From: Gracilaria vermiculophylla
Lineage: Eukaryota > Rhodophyta > Florideophyceae > Gracilariales > Gracilariaceae
Direction of reading: 5' to 3'
Length of the DNA stretch: 45,995 nt
Assembly: GCA_019155205.2 (NCBI GenBank)
Contig: JAHNZQ020000092.1
Coordinates: forward strand, 1,374,083 to 1,420,077
Below are positions 29,731 through 40,275 of this stretch, one piece after another; position 1 is the stretch's first letter, and every line of letters starts with the position of its first letter. The position numbers and the translations under genes were made by a program. The notes under the pieces were generated by a model. The model was not told the DNA's origin. It saw nothing but the letters and a program-made list of their open reading frames with translations, and did not search any database.

Positions 29731-30192
29731 ATGGCAGACATGCCGTTCTCAGCTCTTACGTTCGCACCGCACGCCCCCTTTCTCCCCACCCGCTCAGTCC
29801 TTCAACCCTCTAATCGTAACGCCCTCGTTACGTCCCGTCCTCGTCGCTGCCCCCGTACTCCCCCCCGAGCCGCTGCTGAGAAGCCCCCCGACCGCTATGA
29901 AGACTCTGACGCCCACGACATTCCCCAGTCCGCCGTCGACTGGAACGCAGAGTGGCACACCTTTAAACAGTCGGGTATGAAGTCTGGTGCCCCGCAAGGA
30001 AGACAGCCGCTAACCTCTCAGCAACGCGCGCAGCGGAACATGCAGAAGAAGCTCAAGAATGTCAAAGACACATTGCCCACACGGCAGCAACTGTTCGCAG
30101 ACTGGCGCTTTTGGGTTGCTGTCATACTTGCCTTGTCTTTGTTTTCGGCTTTTGTACAGTCTACCACTAGTAGTCCCTCGTCTTATATATAA
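29731..30192 (+). CDS. Small nucleus-encoded protein with plastid transit-like N-terminus and one C-terminal membrane segment
   Basis: 153 residues. The N-terminus starts MADMPFSALTFAPHAPFLPT; residues 1-50 are rich in Ser/Ala/Pro/Arg and nearly free of acidic residues, and include a Phe near the start, as in red-algal plastid transit peptides. The middle (DWNAEWHTFKQSG, then a basic Gln/Lys stretch) is soluble. Residues ~126-143 (WRFWVAVILALSLFSAFV) form one transmembrane helix close to the C-terminus. I do not recognise the family; a tail-anchored thylakoid or envelope protein is inferred from layout only. The stop is 21 bp from the stop of the converging site-2 protease gene. Codon use and a high GC3 start support a real gene. 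Confidence 0.65.
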   Translation: MADMPFSALTFAPHAPFLPTRSVLQPSNRNALVTSRPRRCPRTPPRAAAEKPPDRYEDSDAHDIPQSAVDWNAEWHTFKQSGMKSGAPQGRQPLTSQQRAQRNMQKKLKNVKDTLPTRQQLFADWRFWVAVILALSLFSAFVQSTTSSPSSYI

Positions 30193-30213
30193 ACAACTGT
30201 TTCCATGTTTTTC

Positions 30214-31845
30214 TTAATTTGTCATGAACCATACTGAGAGTATCACATTTGTCACAACCGTCACAGTCGCGCTCATCACAATAGTTGTCTCTACCCGTTT
30301 TACAACTCTTTGCTTCCATTTCAGTCGATTTCCGATAAGTAAAACAATCAAGCCCACGAACAATTGGCCATCAAGAAACATGGCAGGAAACATATTAGAA
30401 GTAGCAAGAACAACACAGACACCCAGTACAAACCACAGTAACCTCAAAATCAACGTAGGAAAGTCAACTCGTGCGAGGGTTTGAACGAGATATGGGCTCA
30501 TCCAGAGCCACCCTCGAGGTACATAGTTTGAGATCATGATGGATCTCCATAATTGTACAACGCTCCCGTCAAAGAGCACACGAACCATTCCTTTCTCCTT
30601 CCGCAGCACGGAGAGCACTATCAATCTGTCATTTTGATACATTTTGGGTCGCGCACAACGTCTGTTGGGTTTGCAGTCTTGCTGTGTCTGACATGTTGCT
30701 TGAAGCGCAGCTCGCACTGCATCCAAACAAGCAGCACGGGAATCGGTCGTAAAACAGCGCGTGGTGTGCGATGGTTTAAATGCCTTCCATTGAGGTGTTC
30801 GACAACAAGCGGCATCTTTCTGCCGTAGAAGTTTTTCAGGCAAACAAAATCCGGGTGGTTCTGCGTTGGAATTTCCGTGCAAGCGTGACAAGGCATTCTC
30901 ATATGACGACACTCCATTTGTCAAATTTGAACCCGCGACCGCAGAGATGATGTCTCCCACAGAAAGAGACGACGAAAGAGCTGACTTTGGAGCTAAAGAA
31001 GTTATGATAATGGCACCGCTTTGGGCATAAAACGGAAGGGATAAAGTTGGTATTAGCATGATTGCCAAGATTGTTATCATGATCGTGAGTAGATTGTGCC
31101 ATATTCCGGCGCACACGATTTGTAACTGAATCCATATCGGGTGCTGCTTGAGATTGCTTAGAGTTACAAATGCGCCTGGGAATAAAAACGCAACGAATAC
31201 GCCCACCGATGGAACTTGTATATGATATAATAAGGCACATAGTAAATGACCCATTTCGTGGATCAACACGGATATCACAAGCGCTATGAACATTAAAGCA
31301 ATGTCTCCGCGTTGAACAATTAATGAAGGAAGATGTGGAAAAATAGTTAATTTTGTGCCTGATGGTTTCACAGCTTCAGCGCGAGGTTTCAAGTGAAGGA
31401 GAGTTCGACGGGGGTGAGAAAGGGTTTGTTTCTGGAAACGATTATTGTGATTCGATGTCACATTACGGAATGATCGGTTTGGAATGGGTATACTCTCCGT
31501 TGATGAGAGCAGAGGTGTGTGGGGCGAATGGCTTTCTTTCATTTTAGAAATGGTAACCGCAACGTTCCCGACCAATACGATGCAAACAAAGGGTACAAGG
31601 CAGATAGTCACAAGGGCTCCCAAACTGTAAAACCTGCGCAACCATTTCCTGTGTCGTCGGGTAAAGCATATGAGCCATGGTGGAAGAAAAGTTGTTTGAT
31701 AGCGAATCAAGAACAACTTGAGTGTGATACCACGTGAATCAAGTTGGTGCGCAACAAGGCCATGGAGATTGCGATCCAGAACCTTGAGAAAGAGAATAAA
31801 AACAATCCAGAAGAGGGTGGCCACCACAGCAGTAGACGGGGACAT
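30214..31845 (-). CDS. MBTPS2: Site-2 intramembrane metalloprotease (S2P/MBTPS2-like)
   Basis: 543 residues with several hydrophobic helices. The zinc site HEMGH (His196, Glu197, His200) sits within a membrane segment (FIALVISVLIHEMGHLLCAL). The second conserved site, NMFPAMFLDGQ (484-494, Asp492), supplies the third zinc ligand. Between them is a long luminal insert with a PDZ-like part (SALSSSLSVGDIISAVAGSN) and a Cys-rich stretch (PGFCLP, DAACC, CQTQQDC), as in the animal/plant MBTPS2 class. S2P cleaves membrane-anchored transcription factors after a first luminal cut (SREBP and ATF6 in animals, bZIPs in plants). Start taken at ATG 31845, giving an N-terminal membrane segment. Single exon. 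Convergent with the gene at 29731. Confidence 0.94.
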   Translation of the reverse strand: MSPSTAVVATLFWIVFILFLKVLDRNLHGLVAHQLDSRGITLKLFLIRYQTTFLPPWLICFTRRHRKWLRRFYSLGALVTICLVPFVCIVLVGNVAVTISKMKESHSPHTPLLSSTESIPIPNRSFRNVTSNHNNRFQKQTLSHPRRTLLHLKPRAEAVKPSGTKLTIFPHLPSLIVQRGDIALMFIALVISVLIHEMGHLLCALLYHIQVPSVGVFVAFLFPGAFVTLSNLKQHPIWIQLQIVCAGIWHNLLTIMITILAIMLIPTLSLPFYAQSGAIIITSLAPKSALSSSLSVGDIISAVAGSNLTNGVSSYENALSRLHGNSNAEPPGFCLPEKLLRQKDAACCRTPQWKAFKPSHTTRCFTTDSRAACLDAVRAALQATCQTQQDCKPNRRCARPKMYQNDRLIVLSVLRKEKGMVRVLFDGSVVQLWRSIMISNYVPRGWLWMSPYLVQTLARVDFPTLILRLLWFVLGVCVVLATSNMFPAMFLDGQLFVGLIVLLIGNRLKWKQRVVKRVETTIVMSATVTVVTNVILSVWFMTN

Positions 31846-34479
31846 GGGTTGAGAAAAGGTGCGGAAGCCGCACTGGCTGCGAGGCTAGCGACGGACGCGA
31901 CGCAGCGCGGCGTCTATCGATGAGCAGCTGCTGACGCAGATGACACGGCGGACTGCATGATCGAGCAGGAGCAAAATAAATTAGGGAAACTGTCATTTGT
32001 TCTTCGTGGAGCCGGAGGCAAAACGTCTTCATTTTCTTGCTTTCCCATAGGTAAGGTACCTTAAGGGTTGCACACCACGAACTCCTCTTTCTCTCGGCAG
32101 CCCGATACGAAACTCTTTCGCTTTCGACGGTTAACTCTGCATCCTCTTGAAGTGTTTGATATTAATTTGTCTTTCATGGAAAATTTTGAGGTCCATCATT
32201 GTACCTTATCTAAAAAGGTTCCCAATGAGCCCTGTGAACCCATAGCTAGAATACCGGGTTTCAACGCGAGAGGGAACTAAGAGAGAAAGTAGGGGCTTGT
32301 TCCGTTTCTTACTGCAAAATCTTTGGGTTCATCAAATTGAATACTCCATTGTAAAAGCTATATGAGAGAAAGGAACGCTCATATTTATTTGGGTGATGAC
32401 GGTGATGTGTCTAGAAAGCAAAATCGGACAGACAGCGTAACAATAAGGTCCAACGAAGTGCGTGGAAGCAATAAATGAGAAGCAAGGCCCATCTAAAACT
32501 ACAATACTTTCGGGGAGAACGGGATACTGCTCTAATCTTTGCGATAGCTGCGGGTCGGATACTGAAGCATGACGACATAAAGCAGCCGAGAGGCAACACC
32601 AGAAACGTGAAACTAAGTGGAACACGGCTCTACGCTTGGAACGGTGAAGGGGAAAAATACCGTCAAGCCCAACAGAAACTGTTAAACACGGTCTTCCAAC
32701 AGTGATTTGTCATTGAAAGTGTCTTGGTTACCTTTCCCACTGGACACAACACAACAATGCTTAGTATTAAGCTTCGCGCACCGTAAGACAATGTGATGCG
32801 ATGACGCGACTACCCAGTTTTGTCCGCTGTGAAGAACGTTGCCACGCTAATTCATAGCGCCCTCATAGACACATTATCTAACCTAATGAATTCTTCGGCT
32901 GTCAGGGTAATACTTTACCCTCTGAACACTACAGAAATCCTGTTTCAAATGCCGTGCCCGCCTATGGACTTCTTCAGAGAAAAAAATTCTTTTTTCAGTG
33001 ATCACGGCATCCTGTGAGAACGTTGAGTACAGCGTACAAAAACAAGAGGAATAAGAAAACAGAAAGACAGCCCTGGCTCAATACAGCTAATGTCAATAAT
33101 ATTCCGTATTCTTCGAGTTTCCGATTCGCGTCGTAATGGAAGGAAGGAACTGTGCAAGTCACTGAGACTCCCGCAAAAACTGAAGGTCACGCTTGTGATG
33201 CAAATTATCTGTTATTCTCACCAAGTGCATGGCACTGGACTTCCTCACGAGAAAGCCATTGATTGTTCTCCAAAGGTGGAGCAATCAGTCTGTCCGACTT
33301 TTCAATCGGCCAACGAATCCAATGGAAGCATTATAGCTTTGAGTTTTTAATATTATTATTGTGCAACCATGATTGTTGCCTTCACGTCCGAGAAGCAAAG
33401 ACGTCCAGATCATTTCTTTTGCGAGTATAGTTGAAGGCTCACTGCTCTCAGCTAGAGTGTATCATATCCTTTCTTCCGAATCAGTTATGCTTATTGGGGG
33501 CTGTACATGATAGGAACGAGAGTCACCAAATGCAGACATAGCTCCAGGTTGTCCGCTGAACATGGGGCCGACATCACAGCAATTAGCTGCATGTGGATTG
33601 CAATACATCCGCGGGCGTAGATTATGCTAAGCATGAAACGTAACTCGTGTCGTGGTGTGCTAGAACGACTAGAGCACCTGCTTGCTTAGTAAAACCACCG
33701 TGGGCATATTGGAACCGTCCACGATCAGCCTGAAGAAGTACAACGGGATTTGTCTTGTTTTTGATTGTTCTTCGCATCATTCGGAAGTATAAATACTCGT
33801 AATTCATGCCAACAGTTCCATCTCCAATGTGTGGCAACTCACGCAAGACTCTTATTAGATCAACAGTTTAGTAAAAAATGTATAGGCGCCCATGCAGCAA
33901 CTCTTCAAGGCATTTACGGACCAATTTTTTCAGGATTTCGTCCTATTTGGGACAAATGCGATGAGAGATGCAGTTGTGATCCACGATATTGTATGCCTGG
34001 ATTCGGTCGTCAATGACCAAGATGTAGAAAACTTGTAGTAAATGAGAAATCTTTTTGGATTTCATGTTCCACATTTCTCAGCTAATTAGCGATACCGTCG
34101 GTATGTGTTCCTGATAGACTAAAATGGGAGATACCGCGGGGGGCCGAACAGAGAAATCGGGTGTGGTTATTTTGAACAAGATCACATACTTTTTGAGACG
34201 GCGTACTCAACTTCAATAACTAACGAAAGAACATGTATCCACTCTGGTGAACGGGGATTTGCTTGAACGCTGTACGACACAGATGGGTATTTTAAGGTAC
34301 CTTATCAGCGTTACAGTACAGTACATGGCGGAACGGCCTTTTTTTTAATAATCAGACGCCATGATCTATCCATTTCCGCGAGTTCAGGGTTGGGTGCCGC
34401 TCACGGTCTGCGTCGACTCAAGGAATTCCGATCGATCCCAACGATCGCGTGGTCAATCTTGAAGTCTCTGATAACAACC
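31846..34479. other. Intergenic, 2.6 kb
   Basis: Between the S2P start (-) and SmD2 start (+), so it holds both promoters. No supported gene; all frames are short and without domains. Confidence 0.45.
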
Positions 34480-35080
34480 ATGGTAACAGGAAAGCGGTAT
34501 GTTCAACCCTCTCAGGAAGCGAAACGATAAATTCCTCTGGAAATACGCTGAATCTAACGAAGCATTTTATCTGTCACAACTTTACCCCAGAAAACGGGAG
34601 CAAGCTAAGCTTGATAAAGAGTCAAGATCTGGTTTCAACAACCCTGATGCACCGCTCGGGGTGGTGGATACCGCTAAGGAAGATGAATTTGACGTAGGCC
34701 CTTTATCTGTTCTGAAAAAGGCCGTCATGAACGAGATAATGGTGCTAATTAATATTCGCAACAACAAGAAGCTTTTGGCCAAAGTAAAAGCATTTGATCG
34801 GCACTGCAACATGGTACGCACTACAACATATACTTTCAAAGCCGGTCCCACGAAAGCAATTTACGTCTCTAACACACTATGACGTTTGCCGCGTGTGATG
34901 CACTACCGTTCTCATTTTAAAACCAACGAGCAGGTATTGACAAACGTGACAGAGATATGGTACGAATATGCGAAGTCCGGAAAGGGCGGCAAGTCTCAGA
35001 GGACAGAAAAGACACGCACTATATCCAAAATGTTTCTCCGAGGGGATTCGGTCATACTCGTCCTCTTGAACCCCAAATAG
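34480..35080 (+). CDS. SNRPD2: Small nuclear ribonucleoprotein SmD2 (two introns, 17-nt first coding exon)
   Basis: Proposed exons 34480-34496, 34591-34813 and 34934-35080 encode 128 residues. The core is certain: [42 protein letters not shown] | [20 protein letters not shown] and [19 protein letters not shown] match SmD2 (Sm1 and Sm2 motifs with the long inter-motif loop). Intron 2 (34814-34933, 120 bp, GTACGC..GAGCAG) separates NM from VLTNV. Intron 1 (34497-34590, 94 bp) has a GTATGT donor, a CTAAC branch-like site and a TTTACCCCAG acceptor; its removal joins ATGGTAACAGGAAAGCG to the downstream frame, giving [18 protein letters not shown]. SmD2 is part of the heteroheptameric Sm ring on U1, U2, U4 and U5 snRNAs. 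The alternative is an unspliced start at 34499, which adds an odd hydrophobic N-terminus. Confidence 0.9.
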
Positions 35081-35218
35081 GTCGTGAACAAACAACAAGG
35101 CAAGGCTCCACTTGAAAGAATCAAGTTAAATTCAACAGAAGCAAAAGGTCCAAAACTCGTTCTGAATTGCTTCGGGGAGCACAAACATTTACATGCCGAA
35201 AACTAAGCTTCATACTCA

Positions 35219-36904
35219 CTATGAGTCTACATTCTTCTTCTTCTTCTTTCTTTTCTTTTTCTCGGAACCGTTCTCGTCTTCCGCGGCGTCCAATTCTCTC
35301 CTCCTTTTCTTCTTCTCTTTCCTGTCGCTCGATCTACCCTGCTTATCTTTATCCCTCTTCTTCTTCTTGGAGGATATAACCAATCCCTCCTGATCACTTT
35401 CAACATCCTCCACAGCAATACCGTTCTCGCTATTTTGTTTATGCTTCTTCTTCTTCCTTTTCTCCGACTTCCTCTGTTCCTCAGCATGGGCTCCATCCTC
35501 CTCGACGTCTACATCCTTGCGTTCCAAATCCATCATTACATCATTCACTTGATCACCCGGTGCATCAGCCTTGGCATCCTCCTCGGCGATTACAGCGTCC
35601 CCAATCCCACCCTGAACCTTCCCGGCGCCATCCTCAGCACGATAAACATTCTGCTTCTTCCCGAATCCGAGTTTCGAAACTGCAAACTCACTCTTCCCCT
35701 CTAGTTGGAAGAGTCTTGCCTCAATCGCTTGCCGTCCTTGTTCTCCTATTGTAGAGTCATCACCCGCCTCCCCAAGCGCATCTACACGGATTGCAAGCGA
35801 ACATTTTGCAGCAAGTGATCTGGAAATCTTCCCCTTGTGCTTGGGAGCGGCCTGACCCACAATCGAAGCATGATATATGAGTCCATACTTAGGAGTTGCA
35901 TGCTTTGTTTTCAGTGCTCTGAACAAAGCCTTTTCCGCTCCGAGAATTTGCACGGTGGAGGCGGGGTACTTGGCGAGACTGAGAAGGGAACCAGCATGTG
36001 CAATGAGTCGAGCACCAACCAATTCGCCAACCATAGCTGTAAGATTCGGAGCGATGGCAGTCATTCGATTCTTGAGATAATCATAAAGAGTAGCGCGATA
36101 TTGCGTGAGCGAGATGACTTGATCACAAAGAGCGCGAATATTAAGTACGTCCTCCTCACTTATCTCAGTTCCCATAGAAATCTGCGCGGCGCGCTTCAGT
36201 TCCTCCTCGACATCTTCACTTACCACATCACTGAAATCACAGTTAGCAGCTTCTGATCGAACGCCCATCTTGTGAACAGCCTTGGCATATGCGCCATTGT
36301 CGACAATAATTTTTGCCATCTCCGGGAAGTGCCATCCGTACCATTCTCTTAACCTCATGGCGTAGATATTAATTTCCTTATCAAGTTCATCAAGTAAATT
36401 AATGGCTTGGACAATCATAGTATCAACTTTATCAGGAGAAAACTTGAGTTTGTAGCGGCTGAGGGAGTGGGCAAGCCCCAACACCATGGCGCTTCTTTTT
36501 TTCTCAGCCACGGCAGCTTGATCCTCTTCCAGCAATAAAGAGTCCAAGTTGGCGCGGATGCCCCTCATAAGATCACTGACGCCCTGCGAAAACAGGCATT
36601 GCAAACCGGTCTTTTCCTTGATAGCCGCGCCAAGCTTGGCATCTCCCACAGCAATTTGCTCGCCGTCAGAAACGGAATTCTTGAGAAATTTTCTCAGGTC
36701 TTTTGTGGGTTTGCTCTCCAAGACAGCGGTGGCAGCGGCAAAGGCGGCAGTGGTGTCAGAGAATCGGTTGAATGCCTTTAGCTTGACGAGTTTTTTTATG
36801 GACGATTCGGACTCAAGATCAGTATTCGTGACGTCGCGTACGACGGCATCGTCTAGCAATTTGAAGAGGGCATGGCCGGCAGGTGTCTCAAACAACACCA
36901 ACAT
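35219..36904 (-). CDS. NOP58: NOP58, box C/D snoRNP core protein
   Basis: 561 residues from MLVLFETPAGHALFKLL; the frame is open 34 codons further upstream, but every known NOP58 starts at this motif. The NOP5 N-terminal domain is followed by the coiled-coil/NOSIC region (VDTMIVQAINLLDELDKEIN, LREWYGWHFPEMAKII) and the Nop domain (IAPNLTAMVGELVGARLIAH, ASTVQILGAEKALFRALK, YGLIYHASIVGQAAPKHKGK, ISRSLAAKCSLAIRVDALGE). The C-terminal ~90 residues are a Lys/Glu/Asp-rich tail, as in yeast and plant NOP58. It works in the nucleolus with fibrillarin, NOP56 and the 15.5K protein for rRNA 2'-O-methylation. HASIVGQ and the FETPAG start distinguish it from NOP56. Convergent with SmD2, 138 bp between stops. 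Confidence 0.97.
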   Translation of the reverse strand: MLVLFETPAGHALFKLLDDAVVRDVTNTDLESESSIKKLVKLKAFNRFSDTTAAFAAATAVLESKPTKDLRKFLKNSVSDGEQIAVGDAKLGAAIKEKTGLQCLFSQGVSDLMRGIRANLDSLLLEEDQAAVAEKKRSAMVLGLAHSLSRYKLKFSPDKVDTMIVQAINLLDELDKEINIYAMRLREWYGWHFPEMAKIIVDNGAYAKAVHKMGVRSEAANCDFSDVVSEDVEEELKRAAQISMGTEISEEDVLNIRALCDQVISLTQYRATLYDYLKNRMTAIAPNLTAMVGELVGARLIAHAGSLLSLAKYPASTVQILGAEKALFRALKTKHATPKYGLIYHASIVGQAAPKHKGKISRSLAAKCSLAIRVDALGEAGDDSTIGEQGRQAIEARLFQLEGKSEFAVSKLGFGKKQNVYRAEDGAGKVQGGIGDAVIAEEDAKADAPGDQVNDVMMDLERKDVDVEEDGAHAEEQRKSEKRKKKKHKQNSENGIAVEDVESDQEGLVISSKKKKRDKDKQGRSSDRKEKKKRRRELDAAEDENGSEKKKRKKKKKNVDS

Positions 36905-37732
36905 CTGGCGAAAACGGGATGAAAGACGGCGACTTGGTCGCGGGTCGGAGCGGACAACTAGGGATGGCGCGGTACGCAAGGCTGGCGTATGTTCACATTG
37001 ACACACGGCCGTCGCGCGCGGTGCAGCGACGGTGGATCAAGCGATCAAAGCTTCACACCACGTCACACAGCGTGCGAGCCGTGCAACGCCACTTCTTACA
37101 GATTGCCCAGACACTGTACAGCATTACATGCTGGACACTAAACTTAGTGGATACCTGTCATACACGTCAACCTACATTTGATGAAGTATCTCAGTCTGTC
37201 AACTTCCACCGCTCTGAGTCGTAAAAATCATACGCATTTCTAGGGTAGGTATGCTACCCTTGATAGTGGGCTTGTTTATTATTATTATTTAATGTGCTCA
37301 TCCTGCCATGCTGTGCTGTTGTCAACAGTGGCAACGGAGACGTCAAATCAAAACGGCAAGGAACGCTGTCTCTGAGTATAAAGTACAGGAGTACCTTACG
37401 TTATTGTTCTGCAGGAATTCTTGCTCTCCGTTCTGCTGACGTCCTCGCCGCCGGGCCTCAAGTTTCTGGAGTAGCTGCAAGAGCGCAGCGCGTTTGTGTT
37501 TAGGGGTTAAACATTCATTGGGCATTTGGTTCGAATGGCATTGAGTCTCATTGTACCTTAGATTCGCTGCCGTAGCCGAAACATGACACTCCGTCTGCTA
37601 TCTTGACCACATCAACCCCTTGTCTTTGGCTTTCGTGTGCCGTTTCTTCTGCTGAAGCACATATGTGTTGGTTTGACCATCCGTTTTAACGATACTTATG
37701 ACTGAACCTTCAGTGGTCTTTGCTAAATCTTG
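36905..37732. promoter_or_regulatory. Divergent intergenic region NOP58 / GDPD
   Basis: 828 bp between diverging start codons. Contains a short (ATT)n microsatellite near 37275-37289. No gene supported. Confidence 0.45.
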
Positions 37733-39145
37733 ATGAGTGCTTCCATGTGGCCGACACGGTCGGCGGGCCCGCATTACCCGTCCCTCCCTCTCTGTCATCC
37801 GTTATTGCGAATTGTTTCCGGCAGTCCTCGTGAATCAAAGTCGGTCTTGCAATGGATTAATCAACCGTCTTCTGTGAAAAATCCCAAGCTTAATGCTAGC
37901 TACCGCTCCAAGTCGGCCATTATTGAAGTTCCCCTTCCGACCTCCACCCCCATCCCCGACGCGTGGTTCGACTTTTGTTTGGATATTGCAGACGGTGCGG
38001 AGCACATCAGTTTCAAGCTCACCACTGCCATGCTCTCTTGCTCCACTACCTTTTTATTGCTAGAGTTTTCGGGGTTCAGTGGCACTTTGTCCCGCGCATT
38101 AGTGGATGCAAACAATAATCCGCTTGCAATTCTTACAATTGACTATGTATATATCACTCCTTTCACGTGGCCGCAGCCCCTTATTGGCAAGACGGCGTTC
38201 ATACCAACATTCATCGGCCATCGTGGTATGGGCTCCTCGGGGCCCCATGCTCCGTGGCGCCCCCTTGAAAATTCAATTGAATCCTTTCTGATGGCGACTC
38301 TGCGAAACAAGTCTGTTCGGACCGTTGAACTTGATGTGCAGCTCACCCGCGACAACAAAGTCGTCGTGTATCACGACTGGTTTTTTCGCCCTCAAGATCA
38401 CTCTGGCAATTTCGTGTATGATCGGGAAAGTGTCAAGATACCAGTTCATAATCTCACTCTTGAGCAGTTTAACAAACTGTATCAACAATCGTACAGTAGA
38501 AACATACCCCATTATCAGCGACAGCTCGAAACTCGTCGCCTTGCCCGAGAAACAATGGCTATTCCCGACTCATATTTTGACGTTAGGTTGCGCACATTGT
38601 CTGAAGTATGCGGAATGTTGCCCACTGATATCGGAATCTTGTTGGAGATCAAGTATCCAGCCCCTAATGTCCAAAAAGATCTAGCAATACCATATCCTGA
38701 GATGAATCATTACATCGAGCTTGTGCTAAACGATCTCATGTCATCTGGGGCGGCACATCCAGATTTGGAAAGGAAAGTCGCATTTCTGTCCTTCCATCCT
38801 GACGTATGCATGATGTTATCCATGAAACAGAACCAATTTCCGGTATATTTTTCGCATTGCGAGACTTTGGATAAACCATGCGATGAATTTGATCCGAGAT
38901 GTACAAGTCTTGAGGAGGGTTATCGTTTTGTCAAATCCCAGCGCTTGGATGGGCTCATGCTTTTTAATCGGCTGGTCGATGTTCGACCTAATGCAGTCGA
39001 CCAGATTATTGCAAATGACATTCCAGTCATCACGTACGGAAGCAGCAATAGTGATTCGGAGGTTGTGGAGAGGCAATTCACAAGGGGTGTGAGGGGAATA
39101 ATCGCCGACGATATTGATATCCTTGTAAAGGAAATGCGGGTTTGA
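37733..39145 (+). CDS. Glycerophosphodiester phosphodiesterase, GDE1/GPCPD1-like
   Basis: 470 residues from ATG 37733; the start is uncertain and an N-terminal exon could be missing. The catalytic GDPD domain starts at about 160: FIGHRGMG (His163, Arg164), PLENSIESF (Glu179, Asn180), VELDVQLTRDNKVVVYHDW (Glu199, Asp201, His214), then LRTLSEVCGMLPTDIGILLE with the metal-binding Glu and IKYP, and a C-terminal VITYGSSNSD and RGVRGIIADD. The long insertion between HDW and LRTLSEV is typical of the GDE1/GPCPD1 branch. The enzyme hydrolyses glycerophosphodiesters such as glycerophosphocholine to glycerol-3-phosphate and the alcohol. Residues 1-155 resemble the non-catalytic region before the domain in GDE1 relatives; no CBM20 or SPX domain could be confirmed. 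Confidence 0.92.
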   Translation: MSASMWPTRSAGPHYPSLPLCHPLLRIVSGSPRESKSVLQWINQPSSVKNPKLNASYRSKSAIIEVPLPTSTPIPDAWFDFCLDIADGAEHISFKLTTAMLSCSTTFLLLEFSGFSGTLSRALVDANNNPLAILTIDYVYITPFTWPQPLIGKTAFIPTFIGHRGMGSSGPHAPWRPLENSIESFLMATLRNKSVRTVELDVQLTRDNKVVVYHDWFFRPQDHSGNFVYDRESVKIPVHNLTLEQFNKLYQQSYSRNIPHYQRQLETRRLARETMAIPDSYFDVRLRTLSEVCGMLPTDIGILLEIKYPAPNVQKDLAIPYPEMNHYIELVLNDLMSSGAAHPDLERKVAFLSFHPDVCMMLSMKQNQFPVYFSHCETLDKPCDEFDPRCTSLEEGYRFVKSQRLDGLMLFNRLVDVRPNAVDQIIANDIPVITYGSSNSDSEVVERQFTRGVRGIIADDIDILVKEMRV

Positions 39146-39261
39146 TTCCCTCCCAAGATTTGGTTTGTTTCGTTTACTAGACGATAGTTCTCGTGTTCAC
39201 CATCTTCCTGTGGTTACTGGGTGCTTCACCATGTCCTTAATTCTTGATAACACATTTCTCT

Positions 39262-40275
39262 CTAGTCTAGGCGAGCGGCCAACCCTTGAAGGAGTTGACG
39301 AAGATCGTGATCACTGCATTTTGAGCATAGAGTGTCGATAATATCAGGCAACTCGGGAGCGAGGCGCAGCAACCCCATCTTGTCGGTTTCTAGGAGAACA
39401 TTTACGGCCCCGACGGCCCCCTCCACATCAGCGACATTTTCAGTGTCGACGTCTTCCATGGAGCTTGACAATGCGGCAACAGCGACTTGATCATCAAGCA
39501 AGTCGTGCACGAAATCCGCGTTTCCAGTTTGTCTAGCATGCTGTAGAAAGAATCTTGCTCGATACCTTACCTGCGGGCTTTCATCACACAAAAGGGATCG
39601 CAGGCTCGACATACCTCCGGCCCTCTTGAACTTAATTTGCAAGTCTTGAGTAGAATGTCTCAATAACGCAGAAGCTGCCATAATAGCTTTTGCTCTCACT
39701 GAACTGTTCGAATCTTGCAGACCTGTCGCCAAGACCTTATACCTCTCATTTTCCATGATAAGATTCTTGACTTCCTCCAAGTCACGCATCGCTGATCCTA
39801 ATGCCCAAAATGCAGCCGCTCTCACAGCTGGTGAGTCGGCAACAAGACAATTCATAATCGGCTCGAGCGCCCCCAACTTTTCGATGTTGACGGCATAATT
39901 CAGGTCCATGAAGTACTCCTGAATACCCTCTAGCACTTGTACTTTTGCTTCGTCCTGAAGTTCATCCTCACGGAGAATTCGAATCAGTTCCTTGATCTCA
40001 GCAAACGCATCTGGGAATGCCTTGTCAAGCCACTCCCGATCTTTCTCGAGCTGCTCTTTTGACTTGTCTACGGCTTTCTGACGACCCTCGCTGTTTCTAA
40101 TGTCAGGATCTTCGCTATGAGCTGTACTCCATTGTAGGAGCTGGTTCAAAGAAGCTATATTTTCCCCACTCAATACTTTCTCAGCTTCTTCTTGTTCTTT
40201 CGCTTTACGAAGCGCTTCAATCGCCTGGGAAGCCAGTCCCTTTTCATTCGCAGCACAGGATTTTCCTTCACTCAT
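39262..40275 (-). CDS. FES1: FES1/HSPBP1 Hsp70 nucleotide-exchange factor
   Basis: 337 residues from MSEGKSCAANEKGLASQ. The frame is open 18 codons further upstream but without an ATG. LNQLLQWSTAHSEDPD (about 43-58) is the FES1 N-terminal signature, followed by KEQLEKDREWLDKAFPDAFAE. Armadillo-like repeats follow (MDLNYAVNIEKLGALEPIMNC, SPAVRAAAFWALGSAMR, LQDSNSSVRAKAIMAASALL, LCDESPQVRYRARFFLQHA), matching HSPBP1/FES1, which embraces the Hsp70 nucleotide-binding domain and speeds ADP release. No ER signal or KDEL, so cytosolic rather than Sil1. Convergent with the GDPD gene, 116 bp between stops. Single exon. Confidence 0.95.
   Translation of the reverse strand: MSEGKSCAANEKGLASQAIEALRKAKEQEEAEKVLSGENIASLNQLLQWSTAHSEDPDIRNSEGRQKAVDKSKEQLEKDREWLDKAFPDAFAEIKELIRILREDELQDEAKVQVLEGIQEYFMDLNYAVNIEKLGALEPIMNCLVADSPAVRAAAFWALGSAMRDLEEVKNLIMENERYKVLATGLQDSNSSVRAKAIMAASALLRHSTQDLQIKFKRAGGMSSLRSLLCDESPQVRYRARFFLQHARQTGNADFVHDLLDDQVAVAALSSSMEDVDTENVADVEGAVGAVNVLLETDKMGLLRLAPELPDIIDTLCSKCSDHDLRQLLQGLAARLD

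Noticed and set aside
35219..35480. Ser/Phe-rich plus-strand frames antisense to the NOP58 tail
   Set aside because: The pyrimidine-rich strand simply mirrors the Lys/Glu-rich codons of NOP58.
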